Assembly (NCBI RefSeq): GCF_026410085.1
Contig: NZ_CP112866.1
Span: 4,649,001-4,713,000, forward strand
Source of the DNA: Pseudomonas quebecensis
Lineage (GTDB): Bacteria > Pseudomonadota > Gammaproteobacteria > Pseudomonadales > Pseudomonadaceae
Direction: 5' to 3'
DNA: 64,000 nt
Shown here one piece after another: positions 18,079-29,990 of the stretch. Made by a program: the position numbers and the translations under genes. The notes below the pieces were generated by a model that was given only the letters and a program-made list of their open reading frames with translations, was not told where the DNA came from and made no database searches. How positions within the stretch are numbered: the first letter of the stretch is position 1; every line of letters starts with the position of its first letter.

Positions 18079-18900
18079 ATGCTTGAACCTATTTTCGATG
18101 CGGGCAGTGGCCGCGATGCGATCGGCATCGGCCAGGCCGCCGGCAAGGGCCTGAACACCCGCCATGGCACCATCCTGACCCTGGAAGACATCAGCGTCAG
18201 CTTCGACGGTTTCAAGGCGCTCAACGACCTCAACCTGTACATCGGCGTCGGCGAGTTGCGCTGCATCATCGGCCCCAACGGCGCGGGCAAGACCACGCTG
18301 ATGGACGTGATCACCGGCAAGACCCGGCCCAGCCACGGCAGCGCCTGGTTCGGCGAAACCCTGGACCTGACCAGCCTGAGCGAAGTACAGATCGCCCAGG
18401 CCGGCATCGGCCGCAAATTCCAGAAACCCACGGTGTTCGAAGCCCTCAGCGTGTTCGAAAACCTGGAGCTGGCGCAGAAGACCGACAAGTCGGTATGGGC
18501 CAGCCTGCGAGCGCGCCTGAGCGGCGAGCAGAAAGACCGTATCGATGAAGTGCTCGAGACCATCCGCCTCAGCGCGTCAGTGCAGCGCCCGGCCGGGCTG
18601 CTGTCCCACGGCCAGAAGCAGTTTCTGGAGATCGGCATGCTGCTGATGCAGGACCCGCAATTGTTATTGCTCGACGAACCGGTGGCGGGCATGACCGACG
18701 CCGAAACCGAATTCACCGCCGAATTGTTCAAGGGCCTGGCGGGCAAGCATTCGCTGATGGTGGTGGAACACGACATGGGCTTTGTCGGCTCGATTGCCGA
18801 CCACGTGACCGTGTTGCACCAGGGCAGTGTGCTGGCCGAAGGGTCGCTGGAGCAGGTGCAGGCCGATGAGCGGGTTATTGAAGTGTATTTGGGACGGTGA
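18079..18900 (+). CDS. urtD: Urea ABC transporter, ATP-binding protein UrtD
   Basis: A 273-residue LivG-like ATPase. Walker A is GPNGAGKT near residues 65-72, the signature is LSHGQKQFLE (variant of LSGGQ, normal for UrtD), Walker B is LLLLDEPVAGM and the switch His is in VVEHDMGFV. An N-terminal extension of about 30 residues precedes the ABC domain. ATG at 18079 is chosen because GAGGAA lies 6 bases before it; an in-frame ATG at 18067 overlaps urtC. A 298-bp duplicated block begins right after the stop. Confidence 0.93.
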   Translation: MLEPIFDAGSGRDAIGIGQAAGKGLNTRHGTILTLEDISVSFDGFKALNDLNLYIGVGELRCIIGPNGAGKTTLMDVITGKTRPSHGSAWFGETLDLTSLSEVQIAQAGIGRKFQKPTVFEALSVFENLELAQKTDKSVWASLRARLSGEQKDRIDEVLETIRLSASVQRPAGLLSHGQKQFLEIGMLLMQDPQLLLLDEPVAGMTDAETEFTAELFKGLAGKHSLMVVEHDMGFVGSIADHVTVLHQGSVLAEGSLEQVQADERVIEVYLGR

Positions 18901-18917
18901 TACATCGGCCAGCTTCG

Positions 18918-18999
18918 AGCCTAAAGCTTCAAGCGGCAAGTTAAAGCAAAGCAGGCATGCCCCGCTCTTACTTGCAGCTTGAAGCTTGCCGCTTGACGC
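18918..18999. repeat. AAGCTTCAAGCGGCAAG-type inverted repeat (copy 1)
   Basis: GCTTCAAGCGGCAAG at the left is mirrored by CTTGAAGCTTGCCGCTTGA at the right. A second copy lies 298 bases further. It is a different repeat from the REP and the GATCGTTCCCACGC element. Confidence 0.6.
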
Positions 19000-19017
19000 C
19001 AACTAACGGAGTTCGTT

Positions 19018-19152
19018 GATCGTTCCCACGCTCCGCGTGGGAATGCCGCCAGGGACGCTCCGCGTCCCGCTGCCAACGCACGGCTCAAGCCCTGCGCAAT
19101 GGTGACGCAGAGCGTCACGGGATGCATTCCCACGCGGAGCATGGGAACGATC
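19018..19152. repeat. GATCGTTCCCACGC palindromic element (copy 1 in duplication)
   Basis: About 135 bases with complementary ends GATCGTTCCCACGCTCCGCG and GCGGAGCATGGGAACGATC. Internal palindromes include GGGACGCTCCGCGTCCC and GTGACGCAGAGCGTCAC. The right end touches the ATGGGGAG region just ahead of the truncated urtE start. Confidence 0.85.
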
Positions 19153-19168
19153 ATGGGGAGAATTGAAC

Positions 19169-19222
19169 ATGCTGCAAGTCGACAAGCTGCAACAGTACTA
19201 CATCGGCCAGCTTCGAGCCTAA
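19169..19222 (+). pseudogene. Truncated urtE start, 17-codon remnant
   Basis: The first duplicated copy carries the urtE ribosome site (GGGGAGAATTGAAC) and ATG. The frame reads MLQVDKLQQYYIGQLRA and stops at TAA 19220-19222, because after the tyrosine codons the sequence runs into the second copy of the block. The first nine codons closely match real urtE. It may still be translated as a 17-residue peptide. Confidence 0.8.
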
Positions 19223-19496
19223 AGCTTCAAGCGGCAAGTTAAAGCAAAGCAGGCATCCCCCGCTCTTACTTGAAGCTTGAAGCTTGCCGCTTGACGCCAA
19301 CTAACGGAGTTCGTTGATCGTTCCCACGCTCCGCGTGGGAATGCCGCCAGGGACGCTCCGCGTCCCGCTGCCAACGCACGGCTCAAGCCCTGCGCAATGG
19401 TGACGCAGAGCGTCACGGGATGCATTCCCACGCGGAGCATGGGAACGATCATGGGGAGAATTGAACATGCTGCAAGTCGACAAGTTGCACCAGTAC
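19199..19496. repeat. Second copy of the 298-bp tandem duplication
   Basis: Matches 18901-19198; differences seen by eye are G/C and C/A changes in the AGCTTC repeat and two changes in the urtE codons (CTGCAACAG against TTGCACCAG). The copy ends inside urtE at codons 9-10. Confidence 0.95.
19316..19450. repeat. GATCGTTCCCACGC palindromic element (copy 2 in duplication)
   Basis: Same element as at 19018-19152, placed immediately before the real urtE ribosome site. Confidence 0.85.
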
Positions 19497-20165
19497 TACG
19501 GCGGTAGCCACATCCTGCGCGGGCTTTCGTTTGACGTGAAGATCGGCGAAGTGACCTGCCTGCTCGGCCGTAACGGCGTGGGCAAGACCACCCTGCTCAA
19601 GTGCCTGATGGGCCTGCTGCCGGCCAAAGAAGGCGCGGTGAATTGGGAAGGCAAGCCGATCACCGGCTTCAAGCCGCACCAGCGCGTGCATGCCGGAATC
19701 GCCTACGTGCCCCAGGGCCGGGAGATTTTCGGGCGGCTGACGGTGGAGGAAAACCTGCTGATGGGTTTGTCGCGCTTCCCCGGCGCCGAAGCCAAGGAAG
19801 TACCGGCGTTTATCTATGAACTGTTCCCGGTGTTGCTGCAGATGAAGCATCGGCGCGGCGGCGACTTGTCCGGCGGCCAGCAGCAACAGTTGGCCATCGG
19901 CCGCGCCCTGGCCAGCCGACCGCGCCTGCTGATCCTGGATGAGCCCACCGAAGGCATCCAGCCCTCGGTGATCAAGGAGATCGGCGCGGTCATCAAGAAG
20001 CTTGCCGCGCGTGGTGATATGGCGATTCTGCTGGTAGAGCAGTTCTACGACTTTGCCGCCGAGCTGGCGGACCAGTACCTGGTGATGTCCCGGGGTGAAA
20101 TCGTGCAGCAAGGCCGTGGAGAAAATATGGAAAGCGACGGTGTGCGCGGTCTCGTAACGATCTAA
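19467..20165 (+). CDS. urtE: Urea ABC transporter, ATP-binding protein UrtE
   Basis: A 232-residue LivF-like ATPase. Walker A GRNGVGKTT (residues about 35-43), signature LSGGQQQQLAIGRAL, Walker B LLILDEPTEGIQPS and switch His/Gln region LLVEQFYDFA. GGGGAG lies 10 bases before the ATG. It pairs with UrtD to energise urea import. It is separated from urtD by the duplicated repeat block, 566 bases rather than the usual short gap. Confidence 0.95.
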   Translation: MLQVDKLHQYYGGSHILRGLSFDVKIGEVTCLLGRNGVGKTTLLKCLMGLLPAKEGAVNWEGKPITGFKPHQRVHAGIAYVPQGREIFGRLTVEENLLMGLSRFPGAEAKEVPAFIYELFPVLLQMKHRRGGDLSGGQQQQLAIGRALASRPRLLILDEPTEGIQPSVIKEIGAVIKKLAARGDMAILLVEQFYDFAAELADQYLVMSRGEIVQQGRGENMESDGVRGLVTI

Positions 20166-20196
20166 TCTGTAGCGTCCTAACGATAAGCACATAAAG

Positions 20197-21036
20197 ATGA
20201 ACCTGCCCGTTTCCCCTGCCCTGTTCACCCCCAGCTGGCACGCCGCGCTGGAGCTCGGCTATGCGCGCGTGGGCGACACCACGCGCCCGGTGATGCGCCG
20301 CCACCTCGGCCCGCTGCGCGTGCAAAAGCACCTGTATGCCGAAGGCCCCGAGGTGTGCCAGCACATCATCGTGCACCCGCCCGGCGGGATTGCCGGCGGG
20401 GATCGCCTGGATATAACGGCCCATGTCGCCGCAGGTGCCTGGGCGCAATTGACCAGCCCCGGCGCGGCCAAGTGGTACCGCGCCGGCGGCCCGGCGTATC
20501 AGCAACTCGCGCTGACCGTCGAAGCCGGCGCCACCCTCGAGTGGCTGCCCCAGGAAACCATCGTGTTCAGCGCCGCCCAGGCCGAACTCACCACGCGCAT
20601 CGACCTGCACGGCGATGCCCGCCTGTTCTATTGGGACGTGGTTGCGCTGGGCCGCCCGGCCAGTGGTGAACGTTTCGACCTTGGGCACTTTCAATCGCAC
20701 CTGGATATCCGCCGCGACGGGCAATTGCTCTGGCACGAACGCCAGCGCATCGTCGGCGGCGATGGGTTGCTGGAATCGCCGATCGGGCTGGATGGGCAAC
20801 CGGTGTTCGCCACGTTGCTTGTTACCGGCGAAATAACCGCTGAGCTGCTTGAACAATGCCGCTCTCTGCCCAACGCAGTGCGCGGCGACCTGACCCAATT
20901 GCCCGGCTTGCTGGTGGCCCGTTGCCTGGCCAGCGAGGCGTTGCTGGCGCGGGGATGGTTGATTGATGTGTGGCGACTGTTGCGCCCGGCCATATTGGGC
21001 CGAGAAGCGGTATCACCGAGAATCTGGAGCACATGA
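20197..21036 (+). CDS. ureD: Urease accessory protein UreD
   Basis: A 279-residue scaffold protein that binds apo-urease and, with UreF and UreG, helps deliver nickel and carbamylate the active-site lysine. Family motifs: [47 protein letters not shown] and [16 protein letters not shown]. It follows urtE by 31 bases. A REP hairpin separates it from ureA. Confidence 0.95.
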   Translation: MNLPVSPALFTPSWHAALELGYARVGDTTRPVMRRHLGPLRVQKHLYAEGPEVCQHIIVHPPGGIAGGDRLDITAHVAAGAWAQLTSPGAAKWYRAGGPAYQQLALTVEAGATLEWLPQETIVFSAAQAELTTRIDLHGDARLFYWDVVALGRPASGERFDLGHFQSHLDIRRDGQLLWHERQRIVGGDGLLESPIGLDGQPVFATLLVTGEITAELLEQCRSLPNAVRGDLTQLPGLLVARCLASEALLARGWLIDVWRLLRPAILGREAVSPRIWST

Positions 21037-21046
21037 AGATCAAAAA

Positions 21047-21074
21047 TGTGGGAGAGGGCAAGCCCCCTCTCACA
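21047..21074. repeat. Compact REP hairpin between ureD and ureA
   Basis: TGTGGGAGAGGG-CAAG-CCCCCTCTCACA, a single REP palindrome in the 85-base gap. No U-tract follows. Confidence 0.75.
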
Positions 21075-21121
21075 CTTAATCTCCATTGTATTTACGAATG
21101 TATTTCACGACGGACTGAACC

Positions 21122-21424
21122 ATGGACCTGACCCCACGGGAAAAAGACAAACTGCTGATCTTCACCGCCGGCCTGGTGGCCGAACGGCGCCTGGCGCGCG
21201 GTGTGAAGCTCAATTACCCGGAAACCATTGCCTACATCTCCGCCGCCTTGATGGAGGGCGCACGCGACGGGCGCACGGTGGCCGACCTGATGCACTACGG
21301 CACCACCCTGCTCAGCCGTGAACAGGTGATGGAAGGCATCCCGGAGATGATCCCGGATATCCAGGTGGAAGCCACCTTCCCGGACGGCACCAAGTTGGTC
21401 ACCGTTCACCAACCGATAGCCTGA
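21122..21424 (+). CDS. ureA: Urease gamma subunit
   Basis: A 100-residue structural subunit. [39 protein letters not shown] and [25 protein letters not shown] are the family sequence throughout. With UreB and UreC it forms the urease that hydrolyses urea to ammonia and carbamate in the cytosol. Two acetyltransferase genes separate it from ureB. Confidence 0.97.
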   Translation: MDLTPREKDKLLIFTAGLVAERRLARGVKLNYPETIAYISAALMEGARDGRTVADLMHYGTTLLSREQVMEGIPEMIPDIQVEATFPDGTKLVTVHQPIA

Positions 21425-21433
21425 GGCCCAGCC

Positions 21434-22788
<1,355 letters not shown>

Positions 22789-22790
<2 letters not shown>

Positions 22791-22900
22791 TCGCTCCCAC
22801 GCTCCGCGTGGGATGCCGCCATGGACGCTCCGCGTCCGCTCTTACCATCGTGACGCAGAGCGTCACAGGATGCATTCCCACGCAAAGCGTGGGAACGATC
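22789..22900. repeat. GATCGTTCCCACGC-type palindromic element between ureB and ureC
   Basis: About 112 bases with ends GATCGCTCCCACGC and GCGTGGGAACGATC and inner palindromes GACGCTCCGCGTC and GTGACGCAGAGCGTCAC. It fills nearly the whole ureB-ureC gap; the right end touches GAGGA, the ureC ribosome site. Confidence 0.88.
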
Positions 22901-22912
22901 GAGGACACACAC

Positions 22913-24613
<1,701 letters not shown>

Positions 24614-24707
24614 CCGTTCATCGGCATTCACCTGCAGGGCCAGTGAATGAAGCACGCGTATGGCGCTACGATGCGCCACGCGCTTTCACCGTTCTGGAAA
24701 CCTGGCC

Positions 24708-25835
24708 ATGCGTTTATCCGAATTCATCGTGTTACACGCCGAGCAGATCGTTGATGAATGGGAGCTTTTCGCCCAGACCCTGACCCCCGCCGCCGACACC
24801 CTCAACCGCACACAATTGCGCGACCACGCCCATTCGATCCTGCTGGCCGCCGCCCGTGACATGAACACCCGCCAAAGCGCCAGCGAACAAGCCGCCAAGG
24901 CCAAGGGCGCAGGCCCGGAGAACACCCCCAGCCTGGACCAGGCCGCCGCCAGCCATGGCGAACTGCGCCACACCGTGGGCTTTGACCTGGTGCAGATGAC
25001 TTCCGAGTTCCGGCATTTGCGCGCGTGCGTGATCCGCCTGTGGGTCGACAGCGTGCACACCCCGCAACGAGCAGACCTGCAGGACATGATCCGCTTCAAT
25101 GAAGCCATCGACGAAGCCCTGGCCGAATCCACCGCCGCTTACGCCGAACAGGTGGCGCGCTCGCGGGACATCTTTCTGGCGATTCTTGGCCACGACCTGC
25201 GCGCGCCGCTGCAGGCAGTGAACATGTCGACCGAGATGCTGCTGCGCAAGGCACAGTTGGACAGCCAGGGGGTGAGCCTGTTGGGCAATATCCGCAACGG
25301 CGCGCGTCACATGGGCGCGATGGTCAGCGACTTGCTGGAGTTCGTGCGCAGCCGTCTGGGCAGCAGCCTGCCCATCGAGCCCAAACCCATGAACCTGGCG
25401 GACGCGGCGCGCGAGGCCATTGCCGAGGCGTGCGCAGGTCGCCCGGAATGCAACCCGGCCCTGATCATCCATGGGGACACCCACGGCCAATGGGACCGTG
25501 GACGCATCGACCAGCTCCTGCAGAACCTGATCGGCAACGCCTTGCAGCATGGCGCCAACAGCCAGGCGGTAACCCTGACCCTCAAGGGCCTGGCCGACGG
25601 CGTGGAGCTGCGCATGCACAACTATGGCGCGCCGATTCCGGAAGCGGCCTTGGGCACGGTATTCGACCCACTGGTGCGCAGCGTCCACGAGGAACCGGGA
25701 AGCACCTCCACCAGCCTCGGGTTGGGGTTGTTTATCGTCAAGGAAGTGGTGCTGGCCCATCGGGGCAGCATCGAAGTAACGTCCAGCGAGGCGGACGGCA
25801 CCACCTTCACGGTGGTGCTGCCGCGCTCGCTGTAA
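24708..25835 (+). CDS. Sensor histidine kinase with RsbRD-like N-terminal domain
   Basis: A 375-residue soluble kinase. The first 155 residues are helical and resemble the RsbRD_N-type domain (HSILLAAARDM, HGELRHTVGFDLVQMTSEFRHLRA), with no membrane segment. The HisKA dimerisation region has the phospho-acceptor His in ILGHDLRAPLQ (about residue 163). The HATPase has NLIGNALQHG (N box) and TSLGLGLFIVKEVV (G box). No response regulator gene is adjacent. MRLSEFIVLH is taken as the start. Confidence 0.85.
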   Translation: MRLSEFIVLHAEQIVDEWELFAQTLTPAADTLNRTQLRDHAHSILLAAARDMNTRQSASEQAAKAKGAGPENTPSLDQAAASHGELRHTVGFDLVQMTSEFRHLRACVIRLWVDSVHTPQRADLQDMIRFNEAIDEALAESTAAYAEQVARSRDIFLAILGHDLRAPLQAVNMSTEMLLRKAQLDSQGVSLLGNIRNGARHMGAMVSDLLEFVRSRLGSSLPIEPKPMNLADAAREAIAEACAGRPECNPALIIHGDTHGQWDRGRIDQLLQNLIGNALQHGANSQAVTLTLKGLADGVELRMHNYGAPIPEAALGTVFDPLVRSVHEEPGSTSTSLGLGLFIVKEVVLAHRGSIEVTSSEADGTTFTVVLPRSL

Positions 25836-25856
25836 CGGCCTCGCGTCGGGGCGGGC

Positions 25857-26795
25857 TTAGAAGTTTTCGCGCGGGTTGAAGTTGGCTTTCCTGGCCAGTT
25901 CCTGCCACAGCGCGATGGTTTCGTCGTCGGCCTGCTTGGGCATCACGGCCTTGAGCTGCACATACAGGAACCCGCGTTGCCCGGCCTTGTTCAGCAAGCC
26001 GTGGCCCTTGGCGCGCATGCGCTGACCGTTCTGGCTGCCCGCCGGCACCTTGAGGTTGATCTTGCCGGTCAAGGTCGGCACCGCGACTTCGGTGCCCAAC
26101 GCCAGCTCCCACGGCGCCAGCGGCAGGTTGATGATCAGGTTTTCGCCATCCACTTCGAATTTGGGGTGCGGCGCAAACTTGACGATCAGGTACAGGTCGC
26201 CATTGGGCCCACCGCCGATGCCCGGCGCGCCCTGCCCCTTGAGGCGGATACGCTCGCCGTCGGTTACACCGGCGGGGATCTTCACGTTCAGGCTCTTGGT
26301 GGTGTTGCTGACATGCCGGCCCGAGGCGTCGTATTGCGGCACCTGGAAGCTGATCTGCTTGGACTCGGTGGACAGCGTCTCCTCAAGGAACACCGAGAGT
26401 TGCATCTCCACATCCTGGCCCTTGCGCCCGGCGGAACGGCGCTGGCCGCCACCAAAGGCGTCGCCGCGCGCGCCGAAGATCGAACTGAAAAAGTCCGAAA
26501 AGTCGCCCGCGTCCTGGCCACCGCCAAAGCCGCCGCGGCTCTGCCAGCCCGGCGGCCCCTGGAACGGCTGACCATGCTGGCCGTACTTGCGCAGCTCGTC
26601 GTACTCGGCGCGCTTGTCCGCGCTTTTGAGCGCTTCATAGGCTTCGGACGCGTCCTTGAACTTGGCTTCGGCGTCTTTTTCCTTGCTCACATCGGGGTGG
26701 TACTTGCGAGCCAGCTTGCGATAGGCGGTCTTGATTTCCTTGTCATCGGCCGTCGGCTCGACACCCAGAATCTTGTAGTAGTCTTTGAAATCCAT
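25857..26795 (-). CDS. cbpA: Curved-DNA-binding protein CbpA-type DnaJ co-chaperone
   Basis: A 312-residue type II J-protein. The J domain is residues 5-69 with the HPD triad at 33-35 (KYHPDVS). A Gly/Phe-rich linker ([20 protein letters not shown]) leads to two substrate-binding domains (residues about 120-300) without a zinc finger. It stimulates DnaK. ATG at 26795 is the J-domain start; the long in-frame extension is rejected. A likely RpoH promoter lies about 125-155 bases upstream. Confidence 0.93.
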   Translation of the reverse strand: MDFKDYYKILGVEPTADDKEIKTAYRKLARKYHPDVSKEKDAEAKFKDASEAYEALKSADKRAEYDELRKYGQHGQPFQGPPGWQSRGGFGGGQDAGDFSDFFSSIFGARGDAFGGGQRRSAGRKGQDVEMQLSVFLEETLSTESKQISFQVPQYDASGRHVSNTTKSLNVKIPAGVTDGERIRLKGQGAPGIGGGPNGDLYLIVKFAPHPKFEVDGENLIINLPLAPWELALGTEVAVPTLTGKINLKVPAGSQNGQRMRAKGHGLLNKAGQRGFLYVQLKAVMPKQADDETIALWQELARKANFNPRENF

Positions 26796-26921
26796 CGGCG
26801 GTTCACCATCCTTTAATCGAGATCGCACAGCCTGGGGCACAAGGTGCGCTGCTCTGCACTTGTTGAGTCTTGTGGCCTGGGGGTGCGTCAAAGTGTTATC
26901 GGCGCTAGCCGTATGCACCAG

Positions 26922-26949
26922 ATGTGGGGGCAAATCGGTGACTTTCAAG
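26922..26949 (-). promoter_or_regulatory. Candidate sigma-32 (RpoH) promoter for cbpA
   Basis: On the minus strand CTTGAAA (26949-26943) is followed after 13 bases by CCCCACAT (26929-26922), close to the heat-shock pattern CTTGAAA-N13-15-CCCCATNT. It points toward cbpA with a leader of about 120 bases. Confidence 0.55.
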
Positions 26950-27034
26950 CATGATTTAACGGATGGTCGGCCTACGCATCCGTCCGCGACTGGCATACAC
27001 TGCGCGGCCGTTTTCCGACCGGAACCCGATAGAC

Positions 27035-28303
27035 ATGAAAAACCCATCCCCGGCCCGTGCCTGCGGCATCGACTTTGGCACGTCCAACTCCACCGTCGGC
27101 TGGATCCGCCCGGGCGCGCAGACACTTATTGCGCTGGAGGACGACAAAATCACGCTGCCGTCGGTGGTGTTCTTCAACTTCGAGGAGCGCCGCCCGGTGT
27201 ACGGTCGCCTGGCGCTGCACGAGTACCTGGAAAACTACGAAGGCCGCTTGATGCGCTCGCTCAAGAGCCTGCTGGGCTCCAAGCTGATCAAGCACGACAC
27301 CAGCGTGTTGGGCACGGCAATGCCTTTCACCGATCTGCTGGCGCTGTTTATCGGCCAACTCAAGAGCCGCGCCGAAGCCAACGCCGGCCGCGAGTTCGAA
27401 GAAGTGGTGCTGGGCCGTCCGGTGTTCTTTGTCGATGACGACCCGATGGCCGACCAGGAAGCGGAAAATACCCTGGTCGACGTAGCGCGCAAGATCGGCT
27501 TCAAGGACATCTCGTTCCAGTACGAACCGATTGCCGCGGCCTTCGACTACGAGTCCACCATCGAAAAGGAAGAGCTGGTGCTGATCGTCGACATCGGCGG
27601 CGGTACTTCGGACTTCTCGCTGGTGCGCCTGTCGCCGGACCGTCGGCACAACGACAACCGCCACGATGACATTCTCGCCACCGGCGGCGTACACATCGGC
27701 GGTACCGACTTCGACAAGCAACTGTCGCTGGCCGGCATGATGCCGCTGTTCGGCTACGGCAGCCGCATGAAGAGCGGCGCCTACATGCCCACCAGCCACC
27801 ACATGAACCTGGCGACCTGGCACACCATCAACTCGGTGTACTCGCAGAAATCCCAGCTGGCCCTGGGCAGCATGCGCTACGACATCGAAGACACCGGTGG
27901 CATCGACCGCCTGTTCAAGCTGATCGAACAGCGCGCCGGGCACTGGTTGGCGATGGAAGTGGAAGAAACCAAGATCCAGCTGACCCACGACGACAATCGC
28001 CATGTGCCGCTCGACCGCATCGAGCGCGGCTTGAGCGTGGACCTGAGCCGCACCTTGTTCGAGTCAGCCATCGACGGCCTGCTCGAACGCGTACGTGGCA
28101 GCGTGACTCAACTGCTCAACGATGCCTCGGTCAGCGTGGCGCAGGTAGACACCGTGTTCTTCACCGGCGGCTCCAGCGGCATCCCGGCGCTGCGCCACAG
28201 CATCTCGGCGATGCTGCCGAATGCGCGGCATGTGGAAGGGAATATCTTCGGCAGTATCGGCAGCGGGTTGGCGATTGAGGCGAGTAAGCGCTACGGTTGC
28301 TGA
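27035..28303 (+). CDS. Hsp70-like ATPase, YegD type
   Basis: A 422-residue protein that is essentially an Hsp70 nucleotide-binding domain. It shows phosphate-1 [12 protein letters not shown], phosphate-2 [15 protein letters not shown] and the adenosine motif [13 protein letters not shown]. The C-terminal substrate-binding domain of DnaK is missing, as in E. coli YegD. It is divergent from the CbpA J-protein gene across 239 bases, so the two may work together; this is inference. Substrate unknown. Confidence 0.88.
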   Translation: MKNPSPARACGIDFGTSNSTVGWIRPGAQTLIALEDDKITLPSVVFFNFEERRPVYGRLALHEYLENYEGRLMRSLKSLLGSKLIKHDTSVLGTAMPFTDLLALFIGQLKSRAEANAGREFEEVVLGRPVFFVDDDPMADQEAENTLVDVARKIGFKDISFQYEPIAAAFDYESTIEKEELVLIVDIGGGTSDFSLVRLSPDRRHNDNRHDDILATGGVHIGGTDFDKQLSLAGMMPLFGYGSRMKSGAYMPTSHHMNLATWHTINSVYSQKSQLALGSMRYDIEDTGGIDRLFKLIEQRAGHWLAMEVEETKIQLTHDDNRHVPLDRIERGLSVDLSRTLFESAIDGLLERVRGSVTQLLNDASVSVAQVDTVFFTGGSSGIPALRHSISAMLPNARHVEGNIFGSIGSGLAIEASKRYGC

Positions 28304-28330
28304 GTTTCACCTGAAATACCGTGGTGAGTT

Positions 28331-28404
28331 CATCGGGGGCAAGCCCCCTCCCACATTTTGATTTGTGAACGCATTCAAAGGTGGGAGGGGGCTTGCCCTC
28401 GATG
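28331..28404. repeat. REPIN
   Basis: CATCGGGGGCAAGCCCCC ... GGGGGCTTGCCCTCGATG, inverted pair between two convergent genes (Hsp70-like and permease). Confidence 0.88.
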
Positions 28405-28428
28405 GCGTCAGCCCAGACAACACAAAGC

Positions 28429-29442
28429 CTAAACCATCCCTCCCAGCTTCAACTCACTCTTCAAATACGCATAGTAAATCGGCCCCGCCACCACCCCCGG
28501 CAAACCGAATGCCGCTTCAAACACCAGCATCGCCAGCAGTAATTCCCACGACTTGGCACTGATCTGCCCACCCACGATGCGGGCGTTGAGGAAGTACTCG
28601 ACCTTGTGAATCACGATCAGATAGCCCAGCGCCGCCACGGCCACCCAGATCGACAGCGACAGCGCGACGATGGTGATCAAGGTGTTGGACATCAGGTTGC
28701 CGATCACCGGCAGCAGGCCGAGCAGGAAGGTCAGCACGATGAGGGTTTTGGTCAGCGGCAGGTGGATGCCACACAACGGCAGCACCACGGCCAGGAACAC
28801 GGCGGTGAAGGCGGTGTTGAGCGCGGCGATCTTGATTTGTGCGAAGACGATGTTGCGAAACGCCTGGACCAGCAGGTGCAGGCGGTCGAACAGCGCCGCG
28901 GCCAGGGGCTTGCGCTTGGTCAGGTCAGGGATGCGCTGCAGCGCGATGATCGCGCCGAGCACCATGCCGATCAGCAGCGTCACGAACATATGCGCCGCGT
29001 CTTTGCCCACCAGTTGCAGTTCGCTCAGGTGCTTGCTCAGCCAGTCGCCGATGGCCACACGGAACTCGGCGGCGCTGGCGGGCAGGTAGGCGTCGAGAAA
29101 CGGCGGCAATTGGCCGCGCGCGCGGTCGACCACGCCCATGAACTTGTCGAGGGAGGCGCCAGGATTTTCCGCCTCGTGGAGCAGGAAGCTGATAGCACCG
29201 GCAAAGATCAGGGCCAGGACGCTGACGATTACAGTGCCCAGCAAGGCTACCGCCAGCCAGCGCGCGCGTCGGCCTTCGATCAGCCGTTGCAGTTGAGGGG
29301 TGAGCATGTTGACCAGCTCGTAAACCAACAGGCCGGCCAGCAGGCTGGGTAGCAATTTGAGCGGCAATACCAGCAGCAATCCGCCAAAAATAATGATGTA
29401 GCTGGCCAGCAACAACATATGACGCTGAGAAAACGTTGGCAT
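28429..29442 (-). CDS. AI-2E family transporter (PerM type)
   Basis: A 337-residue inner-membrane protein with about seven to eight hydrophobic segments (LLLASYIIIFGGLLLVLPL, WLAVALLGTVIVSVLALIF, MFVTLLIGMVLGAII, LIVLTFLLGLLPVIGNLMSN, LLLAMLVFEAAFGLPGVVAGPIYYAYLK). The last two are the family signature. Some members export autoinducer-2 or act as ion antiporters; the substrate here cannot be inferred. Confidence 0.85.
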   Translation of the reverse strand: MPTFSQRHMLLLASYIIIFGGLLLVLPLKLLPSLLAGLLVYELVNMLTPQLQRLIEGRRARWLAVALLGTVIVSVLALIFAGAISFLLHEAENPGASLDKFMGVVDRARGQLPPFLDAYLPASAAEFRVAIGDWLSKHLSELQLVGKDAAHMFVTLLIGMVLGAIIALQRIPDLTKRKPLAAALFDRLHLLVQAFRNIVFAQIKIAALNTAFTAVFLAVVLPLCGIHLPLTKTLIVLTFLLGLLPVIGNLMSNTLITIVALSLSIWVAVAALGYLIVIHKVEYFLNARIVGGQISAKSWELLLAMLVFEAAFGLPGVVAGPIYYAYLKSELKLGGMV

Positions 29443-29569
29443 ACAGCCTCAAAACGAACGGCGTTAAAGGATGGGCAGTCTGCCAGCCTTGAGGGAATCA
29501 AGCGAGTGGGTAGGTTGTGAATGTGCTGGGAGGAGGCTCGCCACCTCCCACACCTGATCGCCTGCGCGG

Positions 29570-29869
29570 TCAGCCTTTGAGGCAGCTGCTCATGAAGGTC
29601 TTGCGCGCGTCCCCGGTCAGCGCCTTGGTTTTCGCCGACGCGTTGCAATCCTTCATTTTTTGCTGCTGCGGCGTCAGCGTCTTCGCATCATTGGCGGCCG
29701 GAGCCGACAGGCAGGTTTTCATGAACGCCTTGCGCTCGTCGCCCTTGAGCGTCTTGGTGGTGGCTTCGGCGTTACAGGTGGTCATCTTGGTTTGCTGGGC
29801 GGTGGCGGCAAAGCCCTGGGAGCACAACAGCAGGCCCATCATCAACAACGGTATACGCAGCATCTTCAT
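29570..29869 (-). CDS. PsiF repeat family protein
   Basis: A 99-residue exported protein: signal peptide MKMLRIPLLMMGLLLCSQGFA, then two PsiF repeats of about 33 residues, KMTTCNAEATTKTLKGDERKAFMKTCL and KMKDCNASAKTKALTGDARKTFMSSCL in outline. Each repeat has two cysteines. E. coli psiF is induced by phosphate starvation; function unknown. No Pho box was identified upstream. Confidence 0.92.
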   Translation of the reverse strand: MKMLRIPLLMMGLLLCSQGFAATAQQTKMTTCNAEATTKTLKGDERKAFMKTCLSAPAANDAKTLTPQQQKMKDCNASAKTKALTGDARKTFMSSCLKG

Positions 29870-29990
29870 GGAGTTTTCTCCCTGTTACCGGGCCGGGGGG
29901 CGCGGTCTTTCGAGAGTGTAGTCAAACCCTGTTACACCTTCCTGCGCAGAGAGAGGATAATCCCCGCTCATTCATCCATGCGGCGCTGTC

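Larger units (their letters stand above)
18901..19198. repeat. First copy of a 298-bp tandem duplication before urtE
   Basis: The block 18901-19198 is repeated at 19199-19496 with only a few substitutions. Each copy holds a small inverted repeat of the AGCTTCAAGCGGCAAG type, a GATCGTTCCCACGC palindromic element, the urtE ribosome site and the first codons of urtE. The two copies join at a shared TAC. Confidence 0.95.

Noticed and set aside
19469..20165. Frameshifted or damaged urtE because of the duplication
   Set aside because: The second copy restores the start and the frame is intact with all ATPase motifs.
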